In this document: piece after piece, positions 24,672 through 33,721 of the stretch | How the letters are laid out: each line of letters opens with the position of its first letter | Numbering within the stretch: position 1 is the stretch's first letter | Assembly: GCA_965603205.1 (NCBI GenBank) | Contig: CBFDCC010000005.1 | Span: 62,001 to 126,000 of the forward strand | Reading direction: 5' to 3' | Length of the DNA: 64,000 nt | From: Temperatibacter sp965603205 | GTDB lineage: Bacteria; Pseudomonadota; Alphaproteobacteria; Sphingomonadales; Kordiimonadaceae | Translations under genes and position numbers: made by a program | The notes under the pieces: generated by a model | Told to the model about the DNA's origin: nothing | Database searches by the model: none | What the model saw: the letters and a program-made list of their open reading frames with translations, nothing else

Positions 24672-26147
24672 ATGACTCTTCAGACTATGTCTACCAATCC
24701 TTTCGATGATGATAAATTGCATGAAGAATGCGGCGTTTTTGGCATATTCGGCACTACTGATGCGACAGCGCACACAGCGCTAGGCTTGCACGCTCTTCAA
24801 CACCGAGGCCAAGAGGCTGCGGGCATCGTTTCATACGATGGTGAGCGATTTCATACACAAAAAGTGAATGGCCAAGTTGCAGATAACTTTACCGATCAAG
24901 AAACAATAGACAACCTGCCCGGCTATGCAGCCATTGGCCATGTCAGATACTCTACAACTGGTGATTCAGGCATGAGAAATATTCAACCGCTCTTTGCTGA
25001 ATTAGCATCGGGTGGTTTTGCTATTGCGCATAATGGTAATCTGACAAATGCATCTCATTTAAAAAAGGCCCTTATCCAGCGTGGCTCAATATTCCAGTCC
25101 ACATCTGATACCGAGGTAATCATTCATCTTGTTGCCACAAGTCATTTTAGAACCTTTCTAGACCGTTTTGTAGATGCGCTTCGTCAAATTGAGGGGGCTT
25201 ATTCTTTCGTATCGCTTACCAAAGACGGTATGATTGGTGTACGAGATCCACTTGGTATTCGCCCACTGGTTCTTGGTCAGTTAGACGGTGCTTATATTCT
25301 ATGCTCTGAGACATGCGCACTCGATATCATTGGCGCTAAATATGTCCGAGATATAGAACCCGGTGAAGTCGTTACCATTACCGAAGACGGCATTAACTCA
25401 ACAAAGCCATTCCCTGAAGCACAGTCTCGTCCTTGTATTTTTGAACATGTTTATTTTGCTCGTCCAGACAGTAGAGTAGATAATATGAGCGTATATGAAG
25501 TGCGCAAACGTATTGGTGCTGAATTAGCGAGAGAAAGCCTTGTTGAATGTGATCTTGTTATACCAGTACCTGATTCAGGCACACCTGCCGCTATTGGTTA
25601 CGCTCAGGAATCAAATACCCCATTTGAACTTGGTATTATCCGCAATCACTATGTGGGTCGTACTTTCATTGAACCAAATGACCGCATTCGCCACCTTGGT
25701 GTTAAACTTAAATTGAACGCGAACCGCAGCCTAATAGAAGGCAAACGGGTGACGCTAGTTGATGATTCTATTGTACGCGGAACAACATCTCTTAAAATCG
25801 TTAATATGATGCGAGAAGCTGGTGCTTCAGAGGTTCATATGTGTATTGCCTCACCACCAACAGCTCACAGTTGTTTTTATGGTGTAGATACGCCCGAGAG
25901 AGACAAATTACTTGCTGCTCGTATGGATATAGAAGAAATGCGTCAGTATATTAAGGCTGATAGCTTAGCCTTTATTTCAATAGATGGTTTATACCGCGCT
26001 GTAAACCAGCCCGAGGGCCGTAATAATAGCTGCCCTACTTTCTGTGATGCTTGTTTTACAGGTGACTATCCAACGTTTCTAACCGATAGAAATGAAAAAG
26101 AAGACGGTAATCAGCAATTAGACCTAATTGCTTCTAGAGGAAAATAG
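24672..26147 (+). CDS. purF: Amidophosphoribosyltransferase
   Basis: A 491-aa enzyme of the first committed step of purine synthesis: PRPP plus glutamine to phosphoribosylamine. The glutaminase domain starts at Cys20 in LHEECGVFGIFG, after a short leader that must be removed to free the Cys, as in the Bacillus-type enzyme. The PRPP loop is VTLVDDSIVRGTTS. The C-terminal NNSCPTFCDACFTGDYPT carries cysteines of the iron-sulfur form. A second ATG at codon 6 is an alternative start. A 160-nt gap separates it from cvpA. Confidence 0.96.
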   Translation: MTLQTMSTNPFDDDKLHEECGVFGIFGTTDATAHTALGLHALQHRGQEAAGIVSYDGERFHTQKVNGQVADNFTDQETIDNLPGYAAIGHVRYSTTGDSGMRNIQPLFAELASGGFAIAHNGNLTNASHLKKALIQRGSIFQSTSDTEVIIHLVATSHFRTFLDRFVDALRQIEGAYSFVSLTKDGMIGVRDPLGIRPLVLGQLDGAYILCSETCALDIIGAKYVRDIEPGEVVTITEDGINSTKPFPEAQSRPCIFEHVYFARPDSRVDNMSVYEVRKRIGAELARESLVECDLVIPVPDSGTPAAIGYAQESNTPFELGIIRNHYVGRTFIEPNDRIRHLGVKLKLNANRSLIEGKRVTLVDDSIVRGTTSLKIVNMMREAGASEVHMCIASPPTAHSCFYGVDTPERDKLLAARMDIEEMRQYIKADSLAFISIDGLYRAVNQPEGRNNSCPTFCDACFTGDYPTFLTDRNEKEDGNQQLDLIASRGK

Positions 26148-26151
26148 ATAG

Positions 26152-26886
26152 ATGACTAAGCCACTAGAAGGCCGCCTAGCCGTTATCACTGGCGCTTCAC
26201 GCGGCATTGGCCGTGCCACAGCGTTGAAACTAGCAAGTGAAGGCGCCCATGTAGTTGCTATTGCACGCGCACGCTCTCAAGCTGCCTTAGAATCTCTTGA
26301 TGATGAGATTAACGCCCTAGGTGGAAACTGTACACTTGTACCCATGGACGTATGTGACGGCGATAGTATCGACCGTTTAGGCGGCGCTATATACGAGCGC
26401 TGGGGCAAGATTGATATTCTAGTCTTAAATGCAGCAATTCTTGGACCTATTACACCAATCGCCCATATGGACATCAAAGACTGGTCAGCTATTTTAGAGA
26501 CCAATGTAACTGCTAACTATCGTTTCATTCGCTCAATGGACCCAATTTTAAAGCTATCCGATGCTGGTCGTGTGATAGTTGTCTCATCTGCGGCAGCGGG
26601 CAAACATAAGCCCTATTGGGGGGGGTACGCCATATCAAAGGCAGCAGTAGAAGAACTTGCGCTAACATATGCGGCTGAAACAGCCAGTAGTTCAATAAAA
26701 GTGAATGTCATCGACCCTGGGCCTATCGCTACACAAATGCGGGCCAAAGCTGTTCCTGGAGAAAATCCAGAGAATTTACCAACACCAGAAGATATAGCAC
26801 CATTGTTTAACGCGTTAGCGCAGCCTACATACGACAAATCTGGTGAGGTCGTTAAATTCTATGATTGGGCTGGTATAAAGACCTAA
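26152..26886 (+). CDS. Short-chain dehydrogenase/reductase
   Basis: A 244-aa Rossmann-fold oxidoreductase. The cofactor loop is TGASRGIGRATAL near residue 14, LVLNAAILG is the NNAG-type motif, SSAAAGKHK provides the catalytic Ser and YAISKAAVEEL the Tyr-x-x-x-Lys. The first strand is followed by AIARARSQ, with an Arg that would favour NADP(H). It starts 4 nt after purF and is likely cotranscribed. The substrate is unknown. Its stop lies 1 nt from the convergent meaB stop, with no terminator between. Confidence 0.92.
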   Translation: MTKPLEGRLAVITGASRGIGRATALKLASEGAHVVAIARARSQAALESLDDEINALGGNCTLVPMDVCDGDSIDRLGGAIYERWGKIDILVLNAAILGPITPIAHMDIKDWSAILETNVTANYRFIRSMDPILKLSDAGRVIVVSSAAAGKHKPYWGGYAISKAAVEELALTYAAETASSSIKVNVIDPGPIATQMRAKAVPGENPENLPTPEDIAPLFNALAQPTYDKSGEVVKFYDWAGIKT

Positions 26887-26887
26887 T

Positions 26888-27898
26888 CTAATGTTGGCTA
26901 TCTAGCAATGTGGATACAGCACGCGAGATGGTCATCTCACCGTCATGAACTGACTTTCTAATATCACCGATAATAGAAGACACACCTTCATCACAATAAA
27001 ACTGATCCAACAAGCGTTCTTGCAGCTGTGAAGAAAGCCACATAAGCCTTTGATTTAGACGACGCTCTTTGCGTTCCCCGCTATCTTCCATAATACGGGC
27101 ATGCTTTTCGATTTTATCCCACAGCTCTGTGATCCCTACATCTTTTAGACCTGAGCATGTAACCACTGGAGGGTGCCAATTAGGGCTAGCGTCTGTCATA
27201 ATATGCAGTGCGGATTTATATTCTCTTATGGCCTGCTTAATTTTAGTTTCAAAAGCATCTGCCTTATTAACCGCGATCATATCGGCAAGTTCTAAGATGC
27301 CCTTTTTAATACCTTGTAGCTCATCACCTGCCCCCGGTAACATAAGAACAAGGAAAAAGTCCACCATATCACAGACCATAGTCTCTGATTGGCCAGTACC
27401 AACTGTCTCAACCAGCACCACATCATAACCAGCGGCCTCTACAATCACCATAGTTTCGCGCGTAGCACGGGCTACACCACCCAAAACACCGCTACTGGGA
27501 CTTGGCCTAATAAAAGCATTGTCATTATAGCTGAGCCGCTCCATACGGGTTTTATCACCAAGGATAGACCCACCCGTTCGCCCTGATGAAGGATCAACGG
27601 CTAATACGGCTACTTTTTTACCTGCGTCAGTTAGATGACAGCCTAGGCTTTCAATAAAGGTAGATTTACCGACCCCTGGCACACCAGAAATGCCCACACG
27701 TTGCGCATTGCCTGCAAATGGCAATAAACGATGGAGTAATTCCTGTGCCTTTTCTTGATGCTTTGGTGACCTACTTTCTACAAGTGTGATCGCCCTGCCA
27801 AGCATAGACCTATCACCTGCACGTACACCGTCAAAAATATCATCAATACTGACATCTTGTGTGACACGGGTATTTGGATTTATTCCAGCCTTAGGCAC
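26888..27898 (-). CDS. meaB: Methylmalonyl-CoA mutase-associated GTPase MeaB
   Basis: A 336-aa G3E-type P-loop GTPase that guards and reloads adenosylcobalamin in methylmalonyl-CoA mutase. The P-loop is GVPGVGKSTFIESLG (about residues 70-84), the switch region AVDPSSGRTGGSILGDKTRM, Walker B VLVETVGTGQSETMV and the specificity motif VNKAD. The C-terminal helices form the dimer arm. It is the last gene of the minus-strand mutase operon, 9 nt behind the large subunit. Confidence 0.97.
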   Translation of the reverse strand: MPKAGINPNTRVTQDVSIDDIFDGVRAGDRSMLGRAITLVESRSPKHQEKAQELLHRLLPFAGNAQRVGISGVPGVGKSTFIESLGCHLTDAGKKVAVLAVDPSSGRTGGSILGDKTRMERLSYNDNAFIRPSPSSGVLGGVARATRETMVIVEAAGYDVVLVETVGTGQSETMVCDMVDFFLVLMLPGAGDELQGIKKGILELADMIAVNKADAFETKIKQAIREYKSALHIMTDASPNWHPPVVTCSGLKDVGITELWDKIEKHARIMEDSGERKERRLNQRLMWLSSQLQERLLDQFYCDEGVSSIIGDIRKSVHDGEMTISRAVSTLLDSQH

Positions 27899-27907
27899 AT
27901 GTTTTCC

Positions 27908-30046
27908 CTAGTATCCAAGTTGTTTATTGAGTTTTTCAATAAGCTCAACCGCGGCTTCCGCGATTACAGTACCCGGCGGAAATATGGCATCCGCACCAGC
28001 AGCATATAGCTCGTCATAATCTTGCGGCGGTATCACACCACCCGCAACAATCATTATATCATCACGACCAGCGCCTGATAATTCCTCACGCAACGCAGGA
28101 ACAAGCGTCAAGTGACCAGCAGCCAGTGATGAGGCACCAACAATGTGAACATCATTTTCAACAGCTTGTCTCGCAGCTTCTTCTGGCGTTTGAAAGAGCG
28201 GTCCAATATCAACATCAAAGCCCAAATCTGCAAAAGCAGACGCAATAACTTTCTGTCCTCGATCATGACCATCCTGTCCCATCTTAGCTACTAATATACG
28301 AGGACGTCTACCATCATTTTTTTCAAATTTATCAATGAGGTTACGCACGTTAATTAAAGCTTCCGAATCCGCTCCAACTTCACCTTTATAAATACCTGAC
28401 ACAGCTCTTATCTCCGCTTTATGACGGCCATAGATTTTCTCTAGCGCATCTGAGATTTCACCAACTGTTGCCTTAGCGCGCGATGCGTTAACGGCTAGTT
28501 CCAGCAAATTACCTTCACCTGTCTTAGCAGAATCTGTAAGCGCCGCCAACAATGTATCAACCTCATCCTGATCACGATCAGACCTCAACTGGGCTAATTT
28601 TTCAAGCTGAGAGGTCCTAACAGCTGAATTATCAACCTTTAACACGTCAACTTCTTCAACTTCATCAAGTTGGTATTTGTTAACACCAACCACAGTTTGA
28701 CGGCCACTATCAATGCGCGCCTGCGTGCGGGCTGCAGCTTCTTCGATGCGAAGCTTAGGTAGTCCAGCTTCAATAGCTTTGGCCATACCGCCTTGTTCTT
28801 CAACCTCTTGAATATGCGCCCAAGCTTTTTCAGCCAGATCGGCCGTTAGCTTTTCTACATAATAGCTACCACCCCAAGGGTCGATAACATTACTGGTGCC
28901 TGTTTCTTGTTGAATGAACAGCTGAGTATTACGAGCAATCCGGGCTGAGAAGTCAGTAGGCAGCGCTAGTGCTTCATCTAAGGCATTGGTGTGTAGTGAC
29001 TGTGTATGGCCTTGCGCTGCGGCTAATGCCTCAATACAGGTCCGTGGTACGTTATTAAACACATCCTGAGCCGTAAGGGACCAGCCAGAGGTCTGACAGT
29101 GCGTACGCAGGTTAAGAGACTTGCTATTCTTTGGGTCAAACTGACTAACAAGCTTTGCCCAAATCATCCGTGCAGCACGCATTTTGGCTACTTCCATGAA
29201 GTAATTCATGCCAACCGCCCAGAAAAAGCTAAGGCGCGGGGCAAATGTATCAACATCCATACCTGCCGCAATACCAGCGCGGATATATTCAACACCATCA
29301 GCAAGCGTATAAGCTAGTTCTAGATCAGCCGTCGCGCCTGCTTCTTGCATATGATAGCCAGAGATAGAAATACTGTTATACTTCGGCATGTTTTTAGCTG
29401 TGTAAGCAAAAATATCAGAGATAATGCGCATGGATGGCTTTGGTGGGTAGATATACGTGTTACGCACCATAAATTCTTTGAGCACATCATTTTGAATTGT
29501 ACCTGATAGCTTATCTGGTGAGACACCTTGCTCTTCGGCTGCAACAATATAGTTGGCGAGAATTGGTAGAACTGCGCCATTCATCGTCATTGAAACAGAC
29601 ATCTGATCTAGTGGTATGCCTTTAAACAGTGTGCGCATATCATAGATACTATCAATAGCGACACCAGCCATACCAACATCACCTGTTACACGAGGATGAT
29701 CACTGTCATATCCACGGTGTGTCGCCAGATCAAAGGCCACAGAGAGACCTTTTTGGCCAGCCGATAGATTTCTTAGGTAAAAAGCATTTGAGGCTTCAGC
29801 TGTTGAAAAACCTGCATATTGACGGATTGTCCACGGACGTGTCACATACATAGTCGGATAAGGACCACGCAAGAACGGCGCAATACCGGGCCTAGTGTCA
29901 AGAAAATCTAACTCATTAATATCATCAGCAGTATACGATGTTTTTACTGCAATACCTTCTGGTGTCATCCATGGCTCAGACATTGCAGTCGCAACATTAG
30001 AACTCGCTTGAAATTCAACAGTATTAAAATCAGGAATATTACTCAT
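27908..30046 (-). CDS. mutB: Methylmalonyl-CoA mutase large (catalytic) subunit
   Basis: A 712-aa adenosylcobalamin enzyme interconverting methylmalonyl-CoA and succinyl-CoA, used for propionate and branched-chain or odd-chain breakdown. The N-terminal TIM barrel has RPWTIRQYAGFSTAEASN and AFDLATHRGYDSDHPRV. The C-terminal cobalamin domain has the DGHDRGQK motif at about residues 592-597, with the His that ligates cobalt. The segment VGASSLAAGHLTLVPAL completes the binding fold. The length is standard. The small subunit lies 2 nt upstream and meaB downstream. Confidence 0.97.
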   Translation of the reverse strand: MSNIPDFNTVEFQASSNVATAMSEPWMTPEGIAVKTSYTADDINELDFLDTRPGIAPFLRGPYPTMYVTRPWTIRQYAGFSTAEASNAFYLRNLSAGQKGLSVAFDLATHRGYDSDHPRVTGDVGMAGVAIDSIYDMRTLFKGIPLDQMSVSMTMNGAVLPILANYIVAAEEQGVSPDKLSGTIQNDVLKEFMVRNTYIYPPKPSMRIISDIFAYTAKNMPKYNSISISGYHMQEAGATADLELAYTLADGVEYIRAGIAAGMDVDTFAPRLSFFWAVGMNYFMEVAKMRAARMIWAKLVSQFDPKNSKSLNLRTHCQTSGWSLTAQDVFNNVPRTCIEALAAAQGHTQSLHTNALDEALALPTDFSARIARNTQLFIQQETGTSNVIDPWGGSYYVEKLTADLAEKAWAHIQEVEEQGGMAKAIEAGLPKLRIEEAAARTQARIDSGRQTVVGVNKYQLDEVEEVDVLKVDNSAVRTSQLEKLAQLRSDRDQDEVDTLLAALTDSAKTGEGNLLELAVNASRAKATVGEISDALEKIYGRHKAEIRAVSGIYKGEVGADSEALINVRNLIDKFEKNDGRRPRILVAKMGQDGHDRGQKVIASAFADLGFDVDIGPLFQTPEEAARQAVENDVHIVGASSLAAGHLTLVPALREELSGAGRDDIMIVAGGVIPPQDYDELYAAGADAIFPPGTVIAEAAVELIEKLNKQLGY

Positions 30047-30048
30047 TT

Positions 30049-31893
30049 TTACGCTCCCAACCGGTTCATGGCACGCTCGACAACTTCCAGAACGTTACAG
30101 CCCATAAACACGAATTCATTCACACCAGCTTCTTGTAGGCTATCAGTATTAGCAGGCTTTCCAGCCACATATACTGTCTTTGCGCCAACACCTTTTAAAA
30201 ATTCAGCCACACCTTCCGCGTGGGCATATAGCGCGTCATTCCCACATAATATGGCAGCAGTAGCACCTGACGCCTTAAAGGCCTCTATCATTGCATCCGT
30301 ATTTTTAAAGGCATCATTGCTAAGTGCCTCAATACCACCGGATTCAAAGAAGTTCTTAGCAAATGTGGCACGCGCGGTATGCTCGGCAACGGCACCTAGA
30401 TTTGCGAGGAAAATCTGTGGGCGCTTACCATGCGCCGCTAAATAAGCATCACTACGATCACGCAGGGCTTCAAAATCTTCTGCAAGACGGTGGAAAGCAA
30501 CAGGCTCAATTTCCTCACCACTTGGGCGCACCATTTCAACAAAGGCAGGCGCATCACCCACATTATCAATCTCGCTCTCATGAATATTAGGAAATTCAGA
30601 CACACCCGTCACTGCGTCCTTGCGTTTAGCGAGGTTAGCGCGACGTTTATCCCATGTATCAGCCAGCGTTTTATGTAGTGATCCAGTGCGCAGTGCATTT
30701 AATACACCACCCTGTTCACCTGTTAGCTGCTGGAAATTAGGCCAAGCCTTTTCACATAGCTCTGTCGTTAATGTCTCAAGCGCGTAACTACCTGCCGCAG
30801 GGTCAGAAACAGCCGCTAGACTGCTTTCTTCCTGACAAATTACCTGAATATTACGGGCAATACGGCGGGCAAATCCACTCGGCAGCCCTAACATTGTATC
30901 ATGCGGCAAGATGGTGATCGTATCTGCACCAGCAACACCCGCGGAAAAACACGCTGTTGTGTTGCGTAAGATATTCACCCACGGATCACGCACGCTTAGC
31001 ATACGCACCGCAGAAACCGCACCTAGATGCATTTTAACATTTTTAACGCCACAAGCATCCAGCACACGCGCCCAAAGACGACGCGCCGCGCGGAATTTTG
31101 CTATGGTTAAATACATATCGGCATCAGTAGCCATATTAAATTCTATCTGACTAGCAGCAACTTCTAGGTCCATACCTGCTGATTCCATGGCTTTTAGATA
31201 CTCAAGACCTGTGGCAATGAGTAAGCTCAGCTCCAACACCTCATTAGCGCCAGCCGTATGATACACTGATGTATTCACACTGAAAGTTGATACAGTTGGA
31301 TATTCACTACTCGCACGTTTAGCAAGCTCAGCTGCTTTGCTAATGGCGACATTAGCACTCGTTAGCAATCGTCCGCTCTGCGCCAGCGTTCCAATAGGAT
31401 CAGCACCAAGATTTGCCTTAGCCGCTTTAGCGTCAATACCCTTGCTAGTGAGTAAATCCAGATACAGATGGCCAATAGCCTCGAATTCTTCACCCGACAA
31501 AAGGTTTATTTTAGCTAGATCAAGATAAACACCTTCAAGAGCCGCCTCCATATTCGCGTCATCTAACCCTGGATAAAAACCAGATTCAAACTTAAGGCCA
31601 ATAGACGTAACACCGCGCGTAAGATCTTCAAGGATAGCCGTGTTGACTTGTTTAGGGTCTGCGTTCCAATGCGGGCCACAAATATCCCACGCACCGCTTC
31701 GTATCTCGCCTTGAGGCTCTATACGTGCGTTACTCTGGCTATATAGAGCATGAATAGGGATATCATTATAAGACTGATGCTGCATTGCCTTTTCAAAAGG
31801 CTTACCTTTTAAGGTTATCTCAACAAGCTCACGCCACTGTTGATCAGTTGCTGGATCAAAATCAGCCGCAAATGTAAGTTTCTGGTCAGTCAT
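30049..31893 (-). CDS. mutA: Methylmalonyl-CoA mutase small subunit
   Basis: A 614-aa non-catalytic partner of the mutase. It keeps the barrel fold (for example NTSVYHTAGANEVLELSLLIATG and VSDPAAGSYALETLT) but its C-terminal Rossmann domain lacks the DxHxxG cobalamin motif, as expected for this subunit (NLGAVAEHTARATFAKNFFE). The start at 31893 (MTDQKLTFAADFD) is chosen because GGAGAG lies just upstream; an ATG ten codons earlier has no ribosome site. It is the first gene of mutA-mutB-meaB. No methylmalonyl-CoA epimerase or propionyl-CoA carboxylase is in the window. Confidence 0.95.
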   Translation of the reverse strand: MTDQKLTFAADFDPATDQQWRELVEITLKGKPFEKAMQHQSYNDIPIHALYSQSNARIEPQGEIRSGAWDICGPHWNADPKQVNTAILEDLTRGVTSIGLKFESGFYPGLDDANMEAALEGVYLDLAKINLLSGEEFEAIGHLYLDLLTSKGIDAKAAKANLGADPIGTLAQSGRLLTSANVAISKAAELAKRASSEYPTVSTFSVNTSVYHTAGANEVLELSLLIATGLEYLKAMESAGMDLEVAASQIEFNMATDADMYLTIAKFRAARRLWARVLDACGVKNVKMHLGAVSAVRMLSVRDPWVNILRNTTACFSAGVAGADTITILPHDTMLGLPSGFARRIARNIQVICQEESSLAAVSDPAAGSYALETLTTELCEKAWPNFQQLTGEQGGVLNALRTGSLHKTLADTWDKRRANLAKRKDAVTGVSEFPNIHESEIDNVGDAPAFVEMVRPSGEEIEPVAFHRLAEDFEALRDRSDAYLAAHGKRPQIFLANLGAVAEHTARATFAKNFFESGGIEALSNDAFKNTDAMIEAFKASGATAAILCGNDALYAHAEGVAEFLKGVGAKTVYVAGKPANTDSLQEAGVNEFVFMGCNVLEVVERAMNRLGA

Positions 31894-31994
31894 GAAATAG
31901 GCTCTCCGGATACTAGGGTACACAAAACTAATGGCGGCACATTACACATCCAAATGCTGCACTGCAAGATATCTCTATATGGTCAATGGATAAA

Positions 31995-32801
31995 TCACAC
32001 TGAACTCAGCAAACGCATTGTGGCTAAAACCAAAAATAAACCAAATATAACACTCAAAGCACGTTTAGGCATAAAGTGCGCTGCCCATGCCCCAACGGGG
32101 GCCATAAGGGTTGCAGCAACAGCGACAATCGCCGCGGCAGGCAGATTAATAAAACCAATATTTGTGGCTGGTAATCCTTCAACATTAAGACCGCCAATCA
32201 AATAACCAAGCCCCCCACAGATGCTAATGACCAACCCTGCCAGAGATGCAGTCCCAATTGCGCGGTGAATAGTTACACCATGCAAGGTGAGGTAAGGCAC
32301 GGTGAAGCTACCGCCGCCAATGCCCATTACGGCAGAGAAAAAACCAATCAAACTCGGTGGGATATAGGCTTTAAAACCATGAGGCAAGCCGCCCCCCAAT
32401 TGCCATTTATCTATAGGCAACATCATCTTAACGGCTAGCAATGCTGCGAGAGTGGCAAAGATATAGATTAATTCGTCCGTTTTAAGCTGTTTGGCAAAAC
32501 TAGTCCCGATTAAGGCACCAATTGCCAGAAACACTGCCCATTTTTTAACAATAGTCCAGTCAACGCTATTTTTTTTATTATGTGCCAGCACACTAGAAAT
32601 ATTGGTTGGTATAATAATAGCCAGTGATGTGGCAATCGCCATATGCATACGCCAATCAGGTGCGTAATCCAGTGTTTCAAAGACAATATACAGCGCGGGT
32701 ATGGTGATAATACCGCCACCAATCCCCAGCAAGCCTGCTAATAAACCCGCCAGTAACCCTGCCCCGACCAACGTGAGTATCAATGGCATCATATCTATCA
32801 T
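31995..32801 (-). CDS. TSUP-family (TauE/SafE) membrane transporter
   Basis: A 268-aa protein with about eight membrane segments and the two TSUP family repeats: GLLAGLLGIGGGIITIPAL near the N-terminus and GFFSAVMGIGGGSFTVPYL in the middle. TSUP proteins export or import small sulfur-containing or organic anions such as sulfite or sulfonates. The substrate cannot be told here. CAGGTG precedes the ATG. It stands alone, upstream of the mutase operon and divergent from tRNA-Pro. Confidence 0.93.
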   Translation of the reverse strand: MIDMMPLILTLVGAGLLAGLLAGLLGIGGGIITIPALYIVFETLDYAPDWRMHMAIATSLAIIIPTNISSVLAHNKKNSVDWTIVKKWAVFLAIGALIGTSFAKQLKTDELIYIFATLAALLAVKMMLPIDKWQLGGGLPHGFKAYIPPSLIGFFSAVMGIGGGSFTVPYLTLHGVTIHRAIGTASLAGLVISICGGLGYLIGGLNVEGLPATNIGFINLPAAAIVAVAATLMAPVGAWAAHFMPKRALSVIFGLFLVLATMRLLSSV

Positions 32802-32980
32802 TATATTTTCACCTGCATGTTACCCCTAAATATTTATTAAGGCGGAATATATATACCGCGGGCAAAATTAAAAGTTATATTTTCTTATGACTGCCCAAAC
32901 CAAAAAAGCGACATGACACTGCATATTGACTGTTGCACCTTTTATAATGCGCGGCTATATTCCGGCCAGAATTCAAATAT

Positions 32981-33057
32981 CGGGGAGTGGCGCAGTCTGG
33001 TAGCGCATTACACTGGGGGTGTAAGGGTCGCAGGTTCAAATCCTGTCTCTCCGACCA
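32981..33057 (+). tRNA. tRNA-Pro (anticodon GGG), putative integration site
   Basis: A 77-nt cloverleaf: acceptor CGGGGAG with CTCTCCG, anticodon stem TTACA/TGTAA with loop CTGGGGG (GGG), T-loop TTCAAAT, discriminator A, encoded CCA. The 3' 20 nt plus one flanking base recur exactly at 33201-33221, marking a likely att site. Confidence 0.97.
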
Positions 33058-33058
33058 A
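33038..33058. repeat. Att-like direct repeat, copy in tRNA-Pro
   Basis: The tRNA 3' end AAATCCTGTCTCTCCGACCA plus the next A is repeated without mismatch at 33201-33221. Integrases that use tRNA genes duplicate exactly this part. Confidence 0.75.
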
Positions 33059-33063
33059 TAAAC

Positions 33064-33092
33064 AAGGCGACCCTTTTGGGTCGTCTTTTTTA
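33064..33092 (+). terminator. Terminator after tRNA-Pro
   Basis: AAGGCGACCC, loop TTTT, GGGTCGTCTT followed by a T-run. Confidence 0.88.
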
Positions 33093-33130
33093 TTGGCTTT
33101 GGGGTGCTGATTTAAAGCTGCGAGTAAGCA

Positions 33131-33177
33131 GGTTCAATCGCAGTGGCAGCAAGACGTAGTATTGCGAAATAGCCACA
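33131..33177. repeat. Dispersed repeat, copy A (between the two att copies)
   Basis: The left half (33131-33165, starting GGTTCAATCGCAGTGGCAGC) matches 48894-48928 at 29 of 35 positions. The right half, TAGTATTGCGAAATAGCCACA (33157-33177), is identical to 42584-42604. Inside it GTGGC and GCCAC can pair. Confidence 0.65.
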
Positions 33178-33200
33178 AGAACAGCAAACGAAGTGCAGCT

Positions 33201-33221
33201 AAATCCTGTCTCTCCGACCAA
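33201..33221. repeat. Att-like direct repeat, distal copy
   Basis: Exact copy of the tRNA-Pro 3' end, outside any tRNA. A second terminator follows directly at 33228, as expected if this was once, or is, the far att end of an integrated or partly lost element. Confidence 0.75.
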
Positions 33222-33227
33222 CATTAG

Positions 33228-33266
33228 AAAGTCGTTAAGTTTCAATAGCTTAGCGGCTTTTTATTT
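33228..33266 (+). terminator. Second terminator behind the distal att copy
   Basis: AAAGTCGTTAAG and CTTAGCGGCTTT pair over 12 positions with two G-U pairs, followed by TTATTTTT. It may be the original terminator of the tRNA-Pro locus. Confidence 0.75.
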
Positions 33267-33268
33267 TT

Positions 33269-33307
33269 CATGTAGTACACGCATGTAGGACACGTTTGTA
33301 GGGCATA
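33269..33307. repeat. Three tandem 13-nt units
   Basis: CATGTAGTACACG, CATGTAGGACACG and TTTGTAGGGCATA lie end to end. The first two differ at one base; the third is more diverged. They are upstream of the TIR operon promoter and could be operator-like. Confidence 0.6.
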
Positions 33308-33442
33308 TTTATTTTAGCGCCTACCACATTGTGGACGCTTTATATAACAGTTTTTCATCGGATCATTTAGCACCGTCTTAATGGAAATGCCCTTTTCTTA
33401 GATCTCTCTTGCAACCAGAAGCTCTACTCTTTCTAAAATCTT

Positions 33443-33471
33443 TTGTTTTTCCTCTATTAATTGTGTATAAT
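33443..33471 (+). promoter_or_regulatory. Sigma-70-type promoter of the KTSC/TIR operon
   Basis: TTGTTT (33443-33448), a 17-nt spacer, TATAAT (33466-33471). The start codon of the first gene is 32 nt further, behind AAGGGG. Confidence 0.65.
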
Positions 33472-33502
33472 GCTACTTTGAATTACAAACAAGGGGCTCT
33501 CT

Positions 33503-33721
33503 ATGGTAAGATATAGTGATATAGACCGCGATTCAGGAGTCATTTCATATGAAAAAGGACCTGACTATATAGAGGTAACTTTCAAAGGAGGCAGCACGTA
33601 TCTATATACAGATACTAGCGCTGGGACACATAATATCGCCCAAATGAAAATATTAGCTGATAGAGGTGATGGTTTAAACGCATATATTAACAAGTACGTG
33701 AAAGAGCTATATGTTAAATGA
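33503..33721 (+). CDS. Small KTSC-like domain protein
   Basis: A 72-aa protein behind the ribosome site AAGGGG. The pattern SGVISYEKGPDYIEVTFKGGSTYLYTD, then a helix and GDGLNAYINKYV, resembles the KTSC domain (I-x-x-x-x-Y-D...L-x-V-x-F-x-x-G-x-x-Y-x-Y). KTSC is a small beta-rich domain of unclear function, often found in phage and mobile contexts. The family call is by eye and only moderately sure. Its stop overlaps the start of the next gene by 11 nt, so the two are translationally coupled. First gene of the candidate defence operon. Confidence 0.75.
   Translation: MVRYSDIDRDSGVISYEKGPDYIEVTFKGGSTYLYTDTSAGTHNIAQMKILADRGDGLNAYINKYVKELYVK

Noticed and set aside
27069..27586. Plus-strand frames opposite meaB
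   Set aside because: Antisense to the conserved GTPase motifs; no independent support.
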